Shown here one piece after another: positions 39,787 through 46,371 of a stretch of 47,373 nucleotides of DNA. Every line of letters starts with the position of its first letter. Position 1 is the stretch's first letter. A program made the translations under genes and the position numbers. The DNA lies in IMG/VR virus record IMGVR_UViG_3300025870_001343, positions 1 through 47,373 of that record. One strand, written 5' to 3'. Under the pieces are notes generated by a model. The model was not told where the DNA came from and did not search any database. It saw nothing but the letters and a program-made list of their open reading frames with translations. This DNA is from a virus.

Positions 39787-40353
39787 TTAGTCTCTGTGAT
39801 GATATCCTGCCCAACCAGTAGCGATATACTTGATTTCATTAGGTGCTGGAATTCCATGATGAGGATGTGTCCAACCTGCTGGCCAAATAATTGTAAGTCC
39901 TTTTTTTGGTTTTACTTTTATTCCTTGTAATACAAATTCAGTTTCTCCGCCCTCTTCAACATCATTGAGATATGTTGTGAATGCTAGTTTTCTTTGTATT
40001 TTACCCTTTCTTGGGCCACCACATTCTATGTGTGTTGGATTATATGCTTGTCCAGGTTCATATTTCTGTATATTGAATGGAGGAAAGAAACTCCATTGAG
40101 TCGTCATAATATTACTCCATTCATATTCTTTTATATATGCCTTAAATGCTTCTTTAACTTTAGACATATATTCTTCTAAAATATCTGGATCTAATTTATC
40201 ATTTGATAACCTGTGATATCCTCGCAAATCATCAAAGTTAGTAAGTTTGGGAAGATCGTCAAAATTATCGACAATCATGTCACATATTTTTTCATCCATT
40301 TGATACGCCATAATAAAAGATGGCGAAGTGTGTTCAATAGTTGGTAATATCAT
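39787..40353 (-). CDS. Prolyl-4-hydroxylase-like 2OG-Fe(II) oxygenase
   Basis: 188 residues of the double-stranded beta-helix fold: KYEPGQAYNPTHIECGGP, LAFTTYLNDVEEGGETEF, KPKKGLTIIWPAGWTHPHHG. The first metal pair is H108-x-E110 rather than the common H-x-D; the distal His is at about 163-166, and Lys/Arg near 175 would bind 2-oxoglutarate. Such phage proteins are annotated as P4H-like and are common in marine phages, with unknown substrates. Given the collagen-like fibres, a fibre Pro or other residue, a base or a sugar are all possible substrates; the fibres have very few Pro. It overlaps kdsB by four bases. Confidence 0.85.
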   Translation of the reverse strand: MILPTIEHTSPSFIMAYQMDEKICDMIVDNFDDLPKLTNFDDLRGYHRLSNDKLDPDILEEYMSKVKEAFKAYIKEYEWSNIMTTQWSFFPPFNIQKYEPGQAYNPTHIECGGPRKGKIQRKLAFTTYLNDVEEGGETEFVLQGIKVKPKKGLTIIWPAGWTHPHHGIPAPNEIKYIATGWAGYHHRD

Positions 40354-41054
40354 TTATTTGATTTTAAAAAATTATTTGCTCGTTCTAGATCTGATGGCGT
40401 GTCAATACCAAATGATTTATATGTTGTATATCCTGCAACCATTTCTATTTCATTCTCCATCCACGTCAATTGCTCTAATGATTTATTTATCGCGTTTTCT
40501 GTAGGGTACAATATTGCAATTTTATCTAATACATTGGAGGAATATCCATAAATTCCTATATGTTTAAACCATGATTTTCCATTTACATTATTTCTTGTAA
40601 ACTCTATCACTGAACCTGAATCATGATTTGACATAATCTTAACTGTGTTTTTATCGTTTGCTTCGTTTTCTATTAGATCTGATTTTAATGTGGCTACAGT
40701 ATTTGTAGGATTTGATTTTATCAAACTAATAACATGATCAATATCTTTTGGATTTATAAATGGCTCATCACCTTGTACATTTACCACTATATCACTACCT
40801 AATGTTTGCTGAACTTCAATAACTCTGTCAGTCCCGGTATCACAATTAGTAGTCATCATAACTTCGGCTCCAAATGATTTAGCACAGTCAAATATTCTTT
40901 GATCATCTGTTGCAATCCACACCTCATCAGCATTTGATCTTGATGCTTTTTCCCAAACATGCTGAATCATAGGTTTTTCACCTATTAATTCTAATGGTTT
41001 TCCTGGAAATCTGGTCGAGTTCCATCTCGCTGGAATTATTACAAGTGATTTCAT
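40350..41054 (-). CDS. kdsB: CMP-Kdo synthetase (3-deoxy-manno-octulosonate cytidylyltransferase)
   Basis: 234 residues, close to the usual ~245. VIIPARWNSTRFPGKPL is the CTP-binding signature loop; ADEVWIATDDQRI, TNCDTGTDRV and NVQGDEPFI are the other KdsB blocks. It activates Kdo as CMP-Kdo for transfer to lipid A or capsule. In the same operon lie kdsD-like and isomerase-like genes, so the phage carries part of a Kdo pathway. KdsA and a clear KdsC are not in the window. Confidence 0.92.
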   Translation of the reverse strand: MKSLVIIPARWNSTRFPGKPLELIGEKPMIQHVWEKASRSNADEVWIATDDQRIFDCAKSFGAEVMMTTNCDTGTDRVIEVQQTLGSDIVVNVQGDEPFINPKDIDHVISLIKSNPTNTVATLKSDLIENEANDKNTVKIMSNHDSGSVIEFTRNNVNGKSWFKHIGIYGYSSNVLDKIAILYPTENAINKSLEQLTWMENEIEMVAGYTTYKSFGIDTPSDLERANNFLKSNK

Positions 41055-41396
41055 TTATATTCTTTTATAATCGTCTTCAATTCTAATTATGTCATCTTCA
41101 CCAAAATAAGTTCCCGTTTGAACTTCAACAAAATGAACTGGCAAATCAGTATTATTCCATGCTCTGTGTTTTGCACCTAATGGAATTTTGATTGATTGTC
41201 CAGGACCTCTGTATAATGTTTCATCATTTAGTATAATGGTTAATGTTCCATGAATTATTGTCCATACTTCGGCCCGTTTTTCATGATATTGATATGACAT
41301 TCTTTGTTTAGGTGCAACTTCTATTAGTTTTATTTTTACATCAGGTGCATCTAAAATAACTTCATACTCTCCCCACGGTCTTTCTTCTATAGCCAT
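41055..41396 (-). CDS. Cupin similar to mannose-6-phosphate isomerase / sugar isomerase domain
   Basis: 113 residues forming a single cupin. RPWGEYEVI, then KQRMSYQYHEKRAEVWTIIH carries the metal-binding H-x-x-x-[AE]-E pattern, and PLGAKHRAWNN the second cupin motif. It matches the C-terminal isomerase domain of type II mannose-6-phosphate isomerase/GDP-mannose pyrophosphorylases. As a standalone domain it may be a phosphomannose isomerase or a related sugar-phosphate enzyme. One base after the kdsB start region in the sugar operon. Confidence 0.85.
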   Translation of the reverse strand: MAIEERPWGEYEVILDAPDVKIKLIEVAPKQRMSYQYHEKRAEVWTIIHGTLTIILNDETLYRGPGQSIKIPLGAKHRAWNNTDLPVHFVEVQTGTYFGEDDIIRIEDDYKRI

Positions 41397-41680
41397 ATTG
41401 TGTTTCTTAAAATATAAAGTCCATATCCAAAAACTAAATTAGAGTGAATAATAACTACGTTCCATTGTTTTGCAATCCATACTTGTGGAATTGATAGTAT
41501 TCCACCTAAGATGTATGTGTATGCTCCAACATCATCATACTTCAATAGATATGGTGAAACTATAATAAGCGTTGTTCCAGCGTATGCTAATCTATTTGCA
41601 AGTCTTTCTAATGGAGATAATTTTTTATCTACCGTAAATATCTTTAATAATTTATTTAATTTAGGATATTGCTCTTTCAT
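41387..41680 (-). CDS. Small membrane protein, 97 aa
   Basis: A ~30-residue basic amphipathic N-terminus (MKEQYPKLNKLLKIFTVDKK) is followed by two or three hydrophobic segments (LAYAGTTLIIVSPYLL; YTYILGGILSIPQVWIA; VVIIHSNLVFGYGLYIL). Overlaps the cupin gene by ten bases and the SIS-domain gene by one base, so it belongs to the sugar operon. Could be a flippase accessory or unrelated; unknown. Confidence 0.6.
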   Translation of the reverse strand: MKEQYPKLNKLLKIFTVDKKLSPLERLANRLAYAGTTLIIVSPYLLKYDDVGAYTYILGGILSIPQVWIAKQWNVVIIHSNLVFGYGLYILRNTIWL

Positions 41681-42279
41681 TACTCTTTGCTTTTTTGACC
41701 TAAATATCCACTATGATGTCTTTTAGAATATTCTTTTTTAGTGAAGCCAATTTTTTTCATAAGCTCAACCACAATCATATCACCAATTACTGTCATCAGT
41801 GTTGTTGAAATTGTAGGCGTTAATCCAAGTGGGCAAATTTCTTCAGAATCTCCAGTATGTAGTACAACATCTGAATTTTCTGCAAGTGGACTATTTGTTT
41901 TTCCTGTAATAGAAATGACTTTAACATCAGGGTGCAAAATCCTAGATAACATTATTAATTCTAATATTTCTCTAGTTTTTCCAGAGTTTGACAATAATAT
42001 TAATACATCATCTTTGCATAAAATACCTAAATCACCATGTTGTGCTTCACTTGGGTGTAAATAAACCGATGGAGTTCCTGTAGAACTAAGCGTTGTCGAG
42101 ATATTCAATGCGATCTGACCAGCTTTACCCATTCCCGATAATACTACTTTCCCATTCTTTTCAGACGAATGGACATAATTCTTAATTATATCCACTGCGT
42201 TCTCAAACGAGTCATTTACTGGAATATTTTGTATTGCTTCAACTTCTAGCCTAAGAAGTTCTTTGATACTATTTTTCAT
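41680..42279 (-). CDS. kdsD: Arabinose-5-phosphate isomerase-like SIS protein
   Basis: 199 residues, one SIS domain. VVLSGMGKAGQIALNISTTL (about 45-64), VYLHPSEAQHGDLGILCKDD and LILLSNSGKTREILELI are the KdsD/GutQ signatures. The C-terminal CBS pair of cellular KdsD is absent, as in the shorter catalytic forms. It converts ribulose-5-phosphate to arabinose-5-phosphate, the first step to Kdo, matching kdsB in the same operon. SIS sugar-phosphate isomerase of another type is the alternative. Confidence 0.85.
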   Translation of the reverse strand: MKNSIKELLRLEVEAIQNIPVNDSFENAVDIIKNYVHSSEKNGKVVLSGMGKAGQIALNISTTLSSTGTPSVYLHPSEAQHGDLGILCKDDVLILLSNSGKTREILELIMLSRILHPDVKVISITGKTNSPLAENSDVVLHTGDSEEICPLGLTPTISTTLMTVIGDMIVVELMKKIGFTKKEYSKRHHSGYLGQKSKE

Positions 42280-42650
42280 GATTGTTTTAAGTATTTAATT
42301 AAGTAACTGGCGGTTTTGTAATTTGTAGCCAGTGGTATATTATGCACATCACACAATCTCATCAACATAGAAATATCTACATCATGTGGATGTTTATCTA
42401 AAGGATCTCTCATAAAAATAACTAGATCTATTTTACCTTCAACTGCCATTGCAGCAATCTGCGCGTCACCACCTAATGGTCCGCTTAATACAGTTTCTAA
42501 ATTCTTGATGCCAGCATGTTTACAATGTTTACCAGTTGTACCAGTTGTAACAATCGTAACATCTTCTCTATTAAAGAATGGTAATCGTTTAGAAACAAAA
42601 GCGACCATATCAGCTTTTTTATTATCGTGTGCTATTAATGCTATCTTCAT
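42276..42650 (-). CDS. mgsA: Methylglyoxal synthase
   Basis: 124 residues (E. coli 152). IALIAHDNKKADMVAFV carries the first His; SGPLGGDAQIAAMAVEGKID, the catalytic Asp (about D62); then FMRDPLDKHPHDVDI and MRLCDVHNIPLATN. These are the MgsA signatures. The enzyme turns dihydroxyacetone phosphate into methylglyoxal and phosphate, relieving sugar-phosphate stress. A phage copy is unusual; it may rebalance phosphate or sugar flux during infection. Overlaps kdsD by four bases. Confidence 0.9.
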   Translation of the reverse strand: MKIALIAHDNKKADMVAFVSKRLPFFNREDVTIVTTGTTGKHCKHAGIKNLETVLSGPLGGDAQIAAMAVEGKIDLVIFMRDPLDKHPHDVDISMLMRLCDVHNIPLATNYKTASYLIKYLKQS

Positions 42651-42659
42651 AAATTTAAA

Positions 42660-42758
42660 TTACATTAATGGACCAGCGCTTCCTGATTTGATTGCAGCTT
42701 TCATTCGTTGCTCTTCTAACCATATTAGATAGTTCCATATTTTTTTAATAGTTTTCAT
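42660..42758 (-). CDS. Very small protein, 32 aa
   Basis: ATG at 42758-42756, TAA at 42662-42660. It reads MKTIKKIWNYLIWLEEQRMK, then AAIKSGSAGPLM, a basic amphipathic helix with several Trp. It starts 12 bases after the thyA stop and ends ten bases before mgsA, exactly filling the gap between genes. Position supports a real gene; function unknown. Confidence 0.5.
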   Translation of the reverse strand: MKTIKKIWNYLIWLEEQRMKAAIKSGSAGPLM

Positions 42759-42769
42759 AATTTTATAGT

Positions 42770-43723
42770 TTAATTACTTAATGGTGCTTTAATACTTGGA
42801 TGATATTTATAATCATGTACCTCGTAATCAAATTCACCATCTAATATATTTACATTCTTAAATGAAACAGTAGGCAAATCATAAATTTCTCGATCTAATT
42901 GTTCTCTTGCCTGATCAACGTGGTTTGAATATAAATGAACGTCACCTAAGTTTCCAATCAATTGATCTGGAATCATATCAACTTCTTCTGCAATCAAACA
43001 CAAAAGTGCCGCATAGCTAGCAATATTAAATGGAAGACCTAAGAATGTATCTACAGATCTTTGGTTCCACATTAAAGAGATTGCTCTGTATTTCCCAGGA
43101 TTAACAATCTTTTCTTGTCTAGAAGTTTTTCTTGTGTAAACCTGAAATCCATAATGACAAGGTGGAAGGGCCATAGTTGGTAAATCTCCAACATTCCATG
43201 CATTAACCATAAGTCTACGAGAATCAGGATTTGTTTTTAGTTCTTCGATGAGGTTTGCGATTTGATCTACAAAAACAGGATCTACATTTTTATCATAACC
43301 AAACCAACCTCTCCATTGCTTTCCATAAATAGGACCTAACTCACCCCACTTCTGAGCAAACTCATTATTGGTTTTGATTTTGTTGATAAATTCATCTTGA
43401 CTGGGTAAAGATGATTGAATTCCGGGCATTGGCGAAAATGTACTCTTAAATGCTTTATAAGCATCACCATTCCAAATGCTACACCCATTATCAACAAGGT
43501 ACTTAATATTAGTATCACCTTTAAGAAACCACTTTAATTCAGTCATCATCGTCTTGACTGCCATACGCTTAGTAGTTAACAAAGGAAATCCTTGTTTCAT
43601 GTCATGTCTAATCTGTCTTCCAAAAATAGAATGTGTTCCAGTGCCAGTGCGATCTGATTTTTTTACTGAATTATGTAAGAGTGAACCCAATAGTCCACGA
43701 TATTGTTCTTCTATACTACTCAT
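42770..43723 (-). CDS. thyA: Thymidylate synthase (ThyA)
   Basis: 317 residues. RTGTGTHSIFGRQIRHDM and FPLLTTKRM at the N-terminus; YGKQWRGW; NPDSRRLMVNAWN; catalytic Cys189 in MALPPCHYGFQVYTRK; QRSVDTFLGLPFNIASYAAL with the dUMP-selecting Asn (about 233); GDVHLYSNHVDQ. All catalytic blocks are intact. It makes dTMP from dUMP with methylene-tetrahydrofolate. Overlap of eight bases with the UVR-like gene upstream. Compare the Asp-bearing paralogue at 36385. Confidence 0.96.
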   Translation of the reverse strand: MSSIEEQYRGLLGSLLHNSVKKSDRTGTGTHSIFGRQIRHDMKQGFPLLTTKRMAVKTMMTELKWFLKGDTNIKYLVDNGCSIWNGDAYKAFKSTFSPMPGIQSSLPSQDEFINKIKTNNEFAQKWGELGPIYGKQWRGWFGYDKNVDPVFVDQIANLIEELKTNPDSRRLMVNAWNVGDLPTMALPPCHYGFQVYTRKTSRQEKIVNPGKYRAISLMWNQRSVDTFLGLPFNIASYAALLCLIAEEVDMIPDQLIGNLGDVHLYSNHVDQAREQLDREIYDLPTVSFKNVNILDGEFDYEVHDYKYHPSIKAPLSN

Positions 43724-43949
43724 TTGATTCTATGCTAATCAATACTTTCTTTAGTATTGCACAGTGATCATATAATTCCTCTTTTTCAAATGCGATGAGG
43801 GCTGATCTAATATCGCTTGGTGTTCCCAATCTTGCCCAATCTTCGAATTCCTCGGGAGTAGACAAATACTCAATTAATTTTCTAGGATTAACTAGTTCAC
43901 TATATCTCTGTTCTAACGCACGCATGTGCTCTTCATTAAACTTGTCCAT
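43716..43949 (-). CDS. Small UVR-motif-like protein, copy 5 (77 aa)
   Basis: The most diverged copy: DIRSALIAFEKEELYDHCAI, then LKKVLISI, at the C-terminus keeps F-E-x-x-E-x-[YF]-x-x-C. The N-terminal half (MDKFNEEHMRALEQRYSELV; PEEFEDWARLGTPS) is helical. It immediately precedes thyA in the operon. Role unknown. Confidence 0.55.
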   Translation of the reverse strand: MDKFNEEHMRALEQRYSELVNPRKLIEYLSTPEEFEDWARLGTPSDIRSALIAFEKEELYDHCAILKKVLISIESNE

Positions 43950-43974
43950 TTGTATCTTATTTGAACGTTAGTAA

Positions 43975-44175
43975 TTATTCTTGATTTCTGGTGCCTCCGA
44001 TATTAGACACGCTTTGTGAGGTGCAACGCCAACATAAAACTTTGTCAGTCTTTTGATCAACGCTAACTACTTCATCACATCCACCTAAAGGGGCAAACTC
44101 ACCCCATTTTGAGTTTTCTGGATCGTGATTCATGCACTTTAATCGTTTGTTGCCTGGTCTTTCTTGTTTGTTCAT
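43975..44175 (-). CDS. Small Cys/His protein, possible zinc ribbon (66 aa)
   Basis: Starts MNKQERPGNKRLKCMNHDPE. Cys at 14, 33, 48 and 51 (LKCMNH; GGCDEVV; LCWRC) could bind one zinc ion. Basic N-terminus, polar tail ending IGGTRNQE. First gene on the minus strand next to the 1.4-kb non-coding region. Possibly a nucleic-acid-binding regulator; not proven. Confidence 0.65.
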   Translation of the reverse strand: MNKQERPGNKRLKCMNHDPENSKWGEFAPLGGCDEVVSVDQKTDKVLCWRCTSQSVSNIGGTRNQE

Positions 44176-44340
44176 TTCTTAATCGTCTTTTATAATCCTT
44201 ATATAATCCACTTGTTGATTTGTTTCATCGCTCATAGTAATTAAAGGTCCTTGGGAAAATTCCACTTTGGGAAAATTTTCAGCGACTAAAGGAAAACCCC
44301 CACACTCTATATACTCTTAATACCGCTAAGGCTCTAACCG

Positions 44341-44378
44341 CAGACCCGGTCTGGACTGGGGCTCATCTCCCCCGGGGG
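44341..44378. repeat. Palindromes near the left end of the non-coding region
   Basis: CAGACC-C-GGTCTG at 44341-44353 and the perfect CCCCCGGGGG at 44369-44378, followed by GCGCGCG. Strong stems in either DNA strand or RNA. Confidence 0.7.
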
Positions 44379-44520
44379 CGCGCGATTCTATAATAGACTG
44401 CAGATACCAGAGTTCGCGCGTGAGCAAGTCCACAGTAAGTCTCTGGGCTCTGAACTGTCTGACCACTTTGAGTTACTCTAATTATCTAATTAATACCATT
44501 CACGTGATCCGTGGCCAGAC

Positions 44521-44575
44521 TTAGCCCTCTGAGTAATTAGATTTAATTTGTTGGTGTATACTCTGAGGGCTCTAA
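44521..44575. repeat. Long inverted repeat with CTCTGAG loops
   Basis: TTAGCCCTC at 44521-44529 pairs with GAGGGCTCTAA at 44565-44575 (one bulge). The arms are each next to a CTCTGAG word. An AATTAGA/TCTAATTA pair flanks the same place. Confidence 0.6.
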
Positions 44576-44629
44576 ACGTCTACATGCGCGTGCGAGTGAT
44601 AGTGGCGCGAAACGGGCCTCCGTAAGTCT

Positions 44630-44654
44630 GTCCCCCGGGGACCCAATATTTGGG
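44630..44654. repeat. Two abutting palindromes
   Basis: GTCCCC-C-GGGGAC (44630-44642) is followed at once by CCCAA-TAT-TTGGG (44642-44654). Confidence 0.7.
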
Positions 44655-44830
44655 GAACCGACGACATTAAAAATGGTCGCGATTCTTTGGGGCCTCTCTC
44701 CACCTCTGAGTCATTTTTGGTTCGGCGTGTATCTGATTGGGAATGAGTGGATTACTCTGAGTCGTTTGAGGGCCTGGTGAGGCTGGCTCCGGGCTGAGAT
44801 AGTGTGTTCACAAAAGCGACACAAAAATTA

Positions 44831-44864
44831 AGCTATAGCTAATATACTTACTTAAGGTATACCT
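44831..44864. repeat. AT-rich island with two palindromes
   Basis: AGCTATAGCT (44831-44840) and AGGTATACCT (44855-44864) lie in the only AT-rich part of the region, the natural place for DNA unwinding. On the minus strand the stretch GTATATTAGCTATAGCTTAA partly resembles the conserved promoter. Confidence 0.55.
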
Positions 44865-45004
44865 ATATAATTCGGCGCTTCATCCGGGCGTGCGCATACT
44901 AAATCGATTTGACTTCTGGGTGTGGGTGAGCCACTAAGCCCTGAGACTCTGATGCTCTCAGTCTCTGAGCTCGGACTCATTGAAGCCTCGGATTGGTGGT
45001 GTAC

Positions 45005-45034
45005 CATATGTGTTAATGAGTCATATGTGTTAAT
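45005..45034. repeat. Tandem direct repeat
   Basis: CATATGTGTTAAT occurs at 45005-45017 and 45022-45034, a 17-bp spacing, followed by GA or TGA. Iteron-like in form, but only two copies. Confidence 0.6.
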
Positions 45035-45083
45035 TGATCCCTTGTCCCTCTGGTCCCTATAGAGATTAGTGTACTATTAGCTC

Positions 45084-45104
45084 CCTAAGCTTAGGCGCCT
45101 AAGG
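45084..45104. repeat. Two overlapping perfect palindromes
   Basis: CCTAAGCTTAGG (45084-45095) overlaps CTTAGGCGCCTAAG (45090-45103). They can form two mutually exclusive stems. Confidence 0.75.
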
Positions 45105-45283
45105 CTGTAGAGCTCTCGACTCACTATGGTCTCTGTGTGTCTATTGTGTATTATGTGTAATATGATGATGGTGTGTTGGTTGCGTGCTCAGCTCACCAGT
45201 ACGTTGGTGCTCTTGGTGCGCATAGGCAAGCTGTTGCCATAGTAGTCTATGCAGAGCTCGCTGGTAGTGATCCGCCGGAAGTA

Positions 45284-45470
45284 GCTCCCAGTAAGCTCCT
45301 GGGAAGCTATTTAGCGCTCCTGGAAGCTTCTGGGGACTTACTCTGGCAAAGCTTCTGGGGAGCTCTTCTGGGGACTTCTCCTGGGAAGCTCCTGGGGAAC
45401 GCTCTGGGACTAATATATGCTCTGGGGTGACTTATTGCTCTGGCTTACTCTGGGGACCCTATCTTACTTT
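45284..45470 (+). repeat. Degenerate G-run repeat
   Basis: The plus strand repeats GCT[TC]CTGGGGA-type words: AAGCTCCTGGGAAGCT, AAGCTTCTGGGGACTT, AAGCTTCTGGGGAGCT and AAGCTCCTGGGGAACG. At least six runs of three or four G lie within 75 bases, so an R-loop or G-quadruplex is possible. AAGCTT/AGCTCC words also let neighbouring units pair. Confidence 0.7.
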
Positions 45471-45587
45471 TGGCTTAAAGACATGTTTTATATGCTTCTG
45501 GTCCCCTTTTGTTTCAAGTCTCTGGTATTAGTTTTGATAGTGAGGGGCCTTTGCGCGAAAATAAATTGAAAATAAACGCTCAATAAT

Positions 45588-45630
45588 TTTTTTATGTCGA
45601 TTATTTGTGGTATATTAGTAGTATACTAAT
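45588..45630 (+). promoter_or_regulatory. Conserved phage promoter block P7 (plus strand)
   Basis: TTTTTTATGTCGA, spacer, TTTGTGGTATATTAGTAG, TATACTAAT. First plus-strand copy, marking where rightward transcription begins. AAAATAAACGCTCAATAA lies just upstream. Confidence 0.85.
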
Positions 45631-45631
45631 G

Positions 45632-45645
45632 GAGGTTAATACCTC
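45632..45645 (+). promoter_or_regulatory. 5' leader hairpin
   Basis: GAGGT-TAAT-ACCTC, 16 nt before the ATG at 45661. The GGAGG here is inside the stem and too far from the start to be a normal ribosome site. An identical hairpin follows the promoter at 46301. Confidence 0.65.
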
Positions 45646-45660
45646 ACTAAACTAAAACAA

Positions 45661-46053
45661 ATGAGTAAAATTAAATCTTTTGACCGTCCTGCCCTTAAAG
45701 CACTTCGTGTATCTCTTGACTCTGCATTGGCTAAGGTTGCTGCTGAGCACGGTATTTCTATTTCAGCTGGTAACATTTCGTTTACCTCTGAGACTGCTAC
45801 TATTAAACTTAATGCTGGTGTGATTAACGCGAGCGGAGTTACTGTTACTAAAGAGGCCAAAGACTTTGCGCGCTATAAGAGCTTGGTTGGTCTTGGTGAA
45901 CTTAATGTAGGTGATACTATTACTATCCAAGGTAATGAGTATACCATCGCTGGTTATAAGCCGCGTTCTAAGAAGTCTCCTGTGTTGGTGACTAAAGTGT
46001 CTAATGGTACTACTTATAAAGTGTCTGTGAACATGGTGCAAGCGGCTCTTTAA
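45661..46053 (+). CDS. Hypothetical protein, 130 aa
   Basis: First plus-strand gene. MSKIKSFDRPALKALRVSLD begins a helix; NISFTSETATIKLNAGV is a strand pair; the C-terminal half (LNVGDTITIQGNEYTIAGYK; KVSNGTTYKVSVNMVQAAL) reads like a small SH3-like beta barrel, as in nucleic-acid-binding proteins. Preceded by the conserved promoter and leader hairpin, so probably expressed early and strongly. No family name can be given. Confidence 0.7.
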   Translation: MSKIKSFDRPALKALRVSLDSALAKVAAEHGISISAGNISFTSETATIKLNAGVINASGVTVTKEAKDFARYKSLVGLGELNVGDTITIQGNEYTIAGYKPRSKKSPVLVTKVSNGTTYKVSVNMVQAAL

Positions 46054-46134
46054 TTGTTCGCAAACCTGTTCGCAACGCATTGTTAATAACTTTGTTCGTA
46101 ACTAACTCGTAAGTATGGCAGCCCAGATTTTGGG

Positions 46135-46168
46135 TTGTCATTCTTTTCGTGTATATTAGTAGTATAAG
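46135..46168 (+). promoter_or_regulatory. Conserved phage promoter block P8, without a following gene
   Basis: TTGTCATTCTTTTCGTG then TATATTAGTAGTATAA. The proximal half is exact; the distal half is shorter. No start codon follows before 46372, and another promoter intervenes at 46301, so this one should drive a non-coding transcript. Confidence 0.7.
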
Positions 46169-46277
46169 TTGAAGGCAGAGACCTTCCTTAGGGGCGTAGC
46201 TTTTTTGTCGGAGCTGGAAGAGTAGACTCCGCCCTGTGTGTGACCCCCGCGTTTAGTTATATTGTTCGTAACTTTTT
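46169..46277 (+). ncRNA. Probable structured small RNA
   Basis: About 100 nt from the promoter at 46135-46168. No ATG and no open frame. Stems visible: GAAGG-CAGAGA-CCTTC at the 5' end (46171-46186); CGGAG...CTCCG enclosing GAAGAG; GGGG (46191) with CCCC (near 46245). It ends with AGTTA-TATTGTTCG-TAACT followed by TTTTTT, a weak terminator. It is far richer in G+C than neighbouring genes. Function unknown; could be a regulatory RNA, an RNA decoy or a tRNA-like remnant. Confidence 0.6.
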
Positions 46278-46300
46278 TTAAAATAAACGCTAAAAGGCTT

Positions 46301-46341
46301 TTTATTGTCAACTATTTGTGGTATATTAGTAGTATACTAAT
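46301..46341 (+). promoter_or_regulatory. Conserved phage promoter block P9
   Basis: TTTATTGTCAAC, spacer, TTTGTGGTATATTAGTAG, TATACTAA, preceded by AAAATAAACGCTAAAAGGC. Starts the unit at 46372. The leader repeats the GAGGT-TAAT-ACCTC hairpin at 46343-46356. Confidence 0.85.
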
Positions 46342-46371
46342 CGAGGTTAATACCTCACTAATTAAAAGAAC

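Larger units (their letters stand above)
44176..45587. other. 1.4-kb G+C-rich non-coding region between divergent gene blocks
   Basis: No credible gene: frames are short, and the 85-codon frame at 45173-45430 is Leu/Ala/Gly composition produced by the repeats. Base composition differs sharply from the AT-rich flanks (for example 38 G+C of 60 in 44341-44400 and 33 of 60 in 45301-45360), with an AT-rich island at about 44820-44880. It holds many perfect palindromes, a direct repeat, a plus-strand CTCTG word repeat and a G-run cluster near its right end. Gene directions diverge from it. Candidates are a replication origin, a large structured RNA, or a packaging or recombination site. Confidence 0.75.

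Noticed and set aside
45173-45430. Open frame of 85 codons in the non-coding region
   Set aside because: Its Leu/Ala/Gly/Ser-rich translation arises from the GCTCCTGGGG-type repeats, it has no promoter block or AT-rich leader, and it resembles no protein.
46190-46255. tRNA gene
   Set aside because: GGGGCGTAGC and an AGCT/AGCT D-arm-like pair look tRNA-like, but there is no T-loop GTTCRA, no proper anticodon arm and no CCA-type end.
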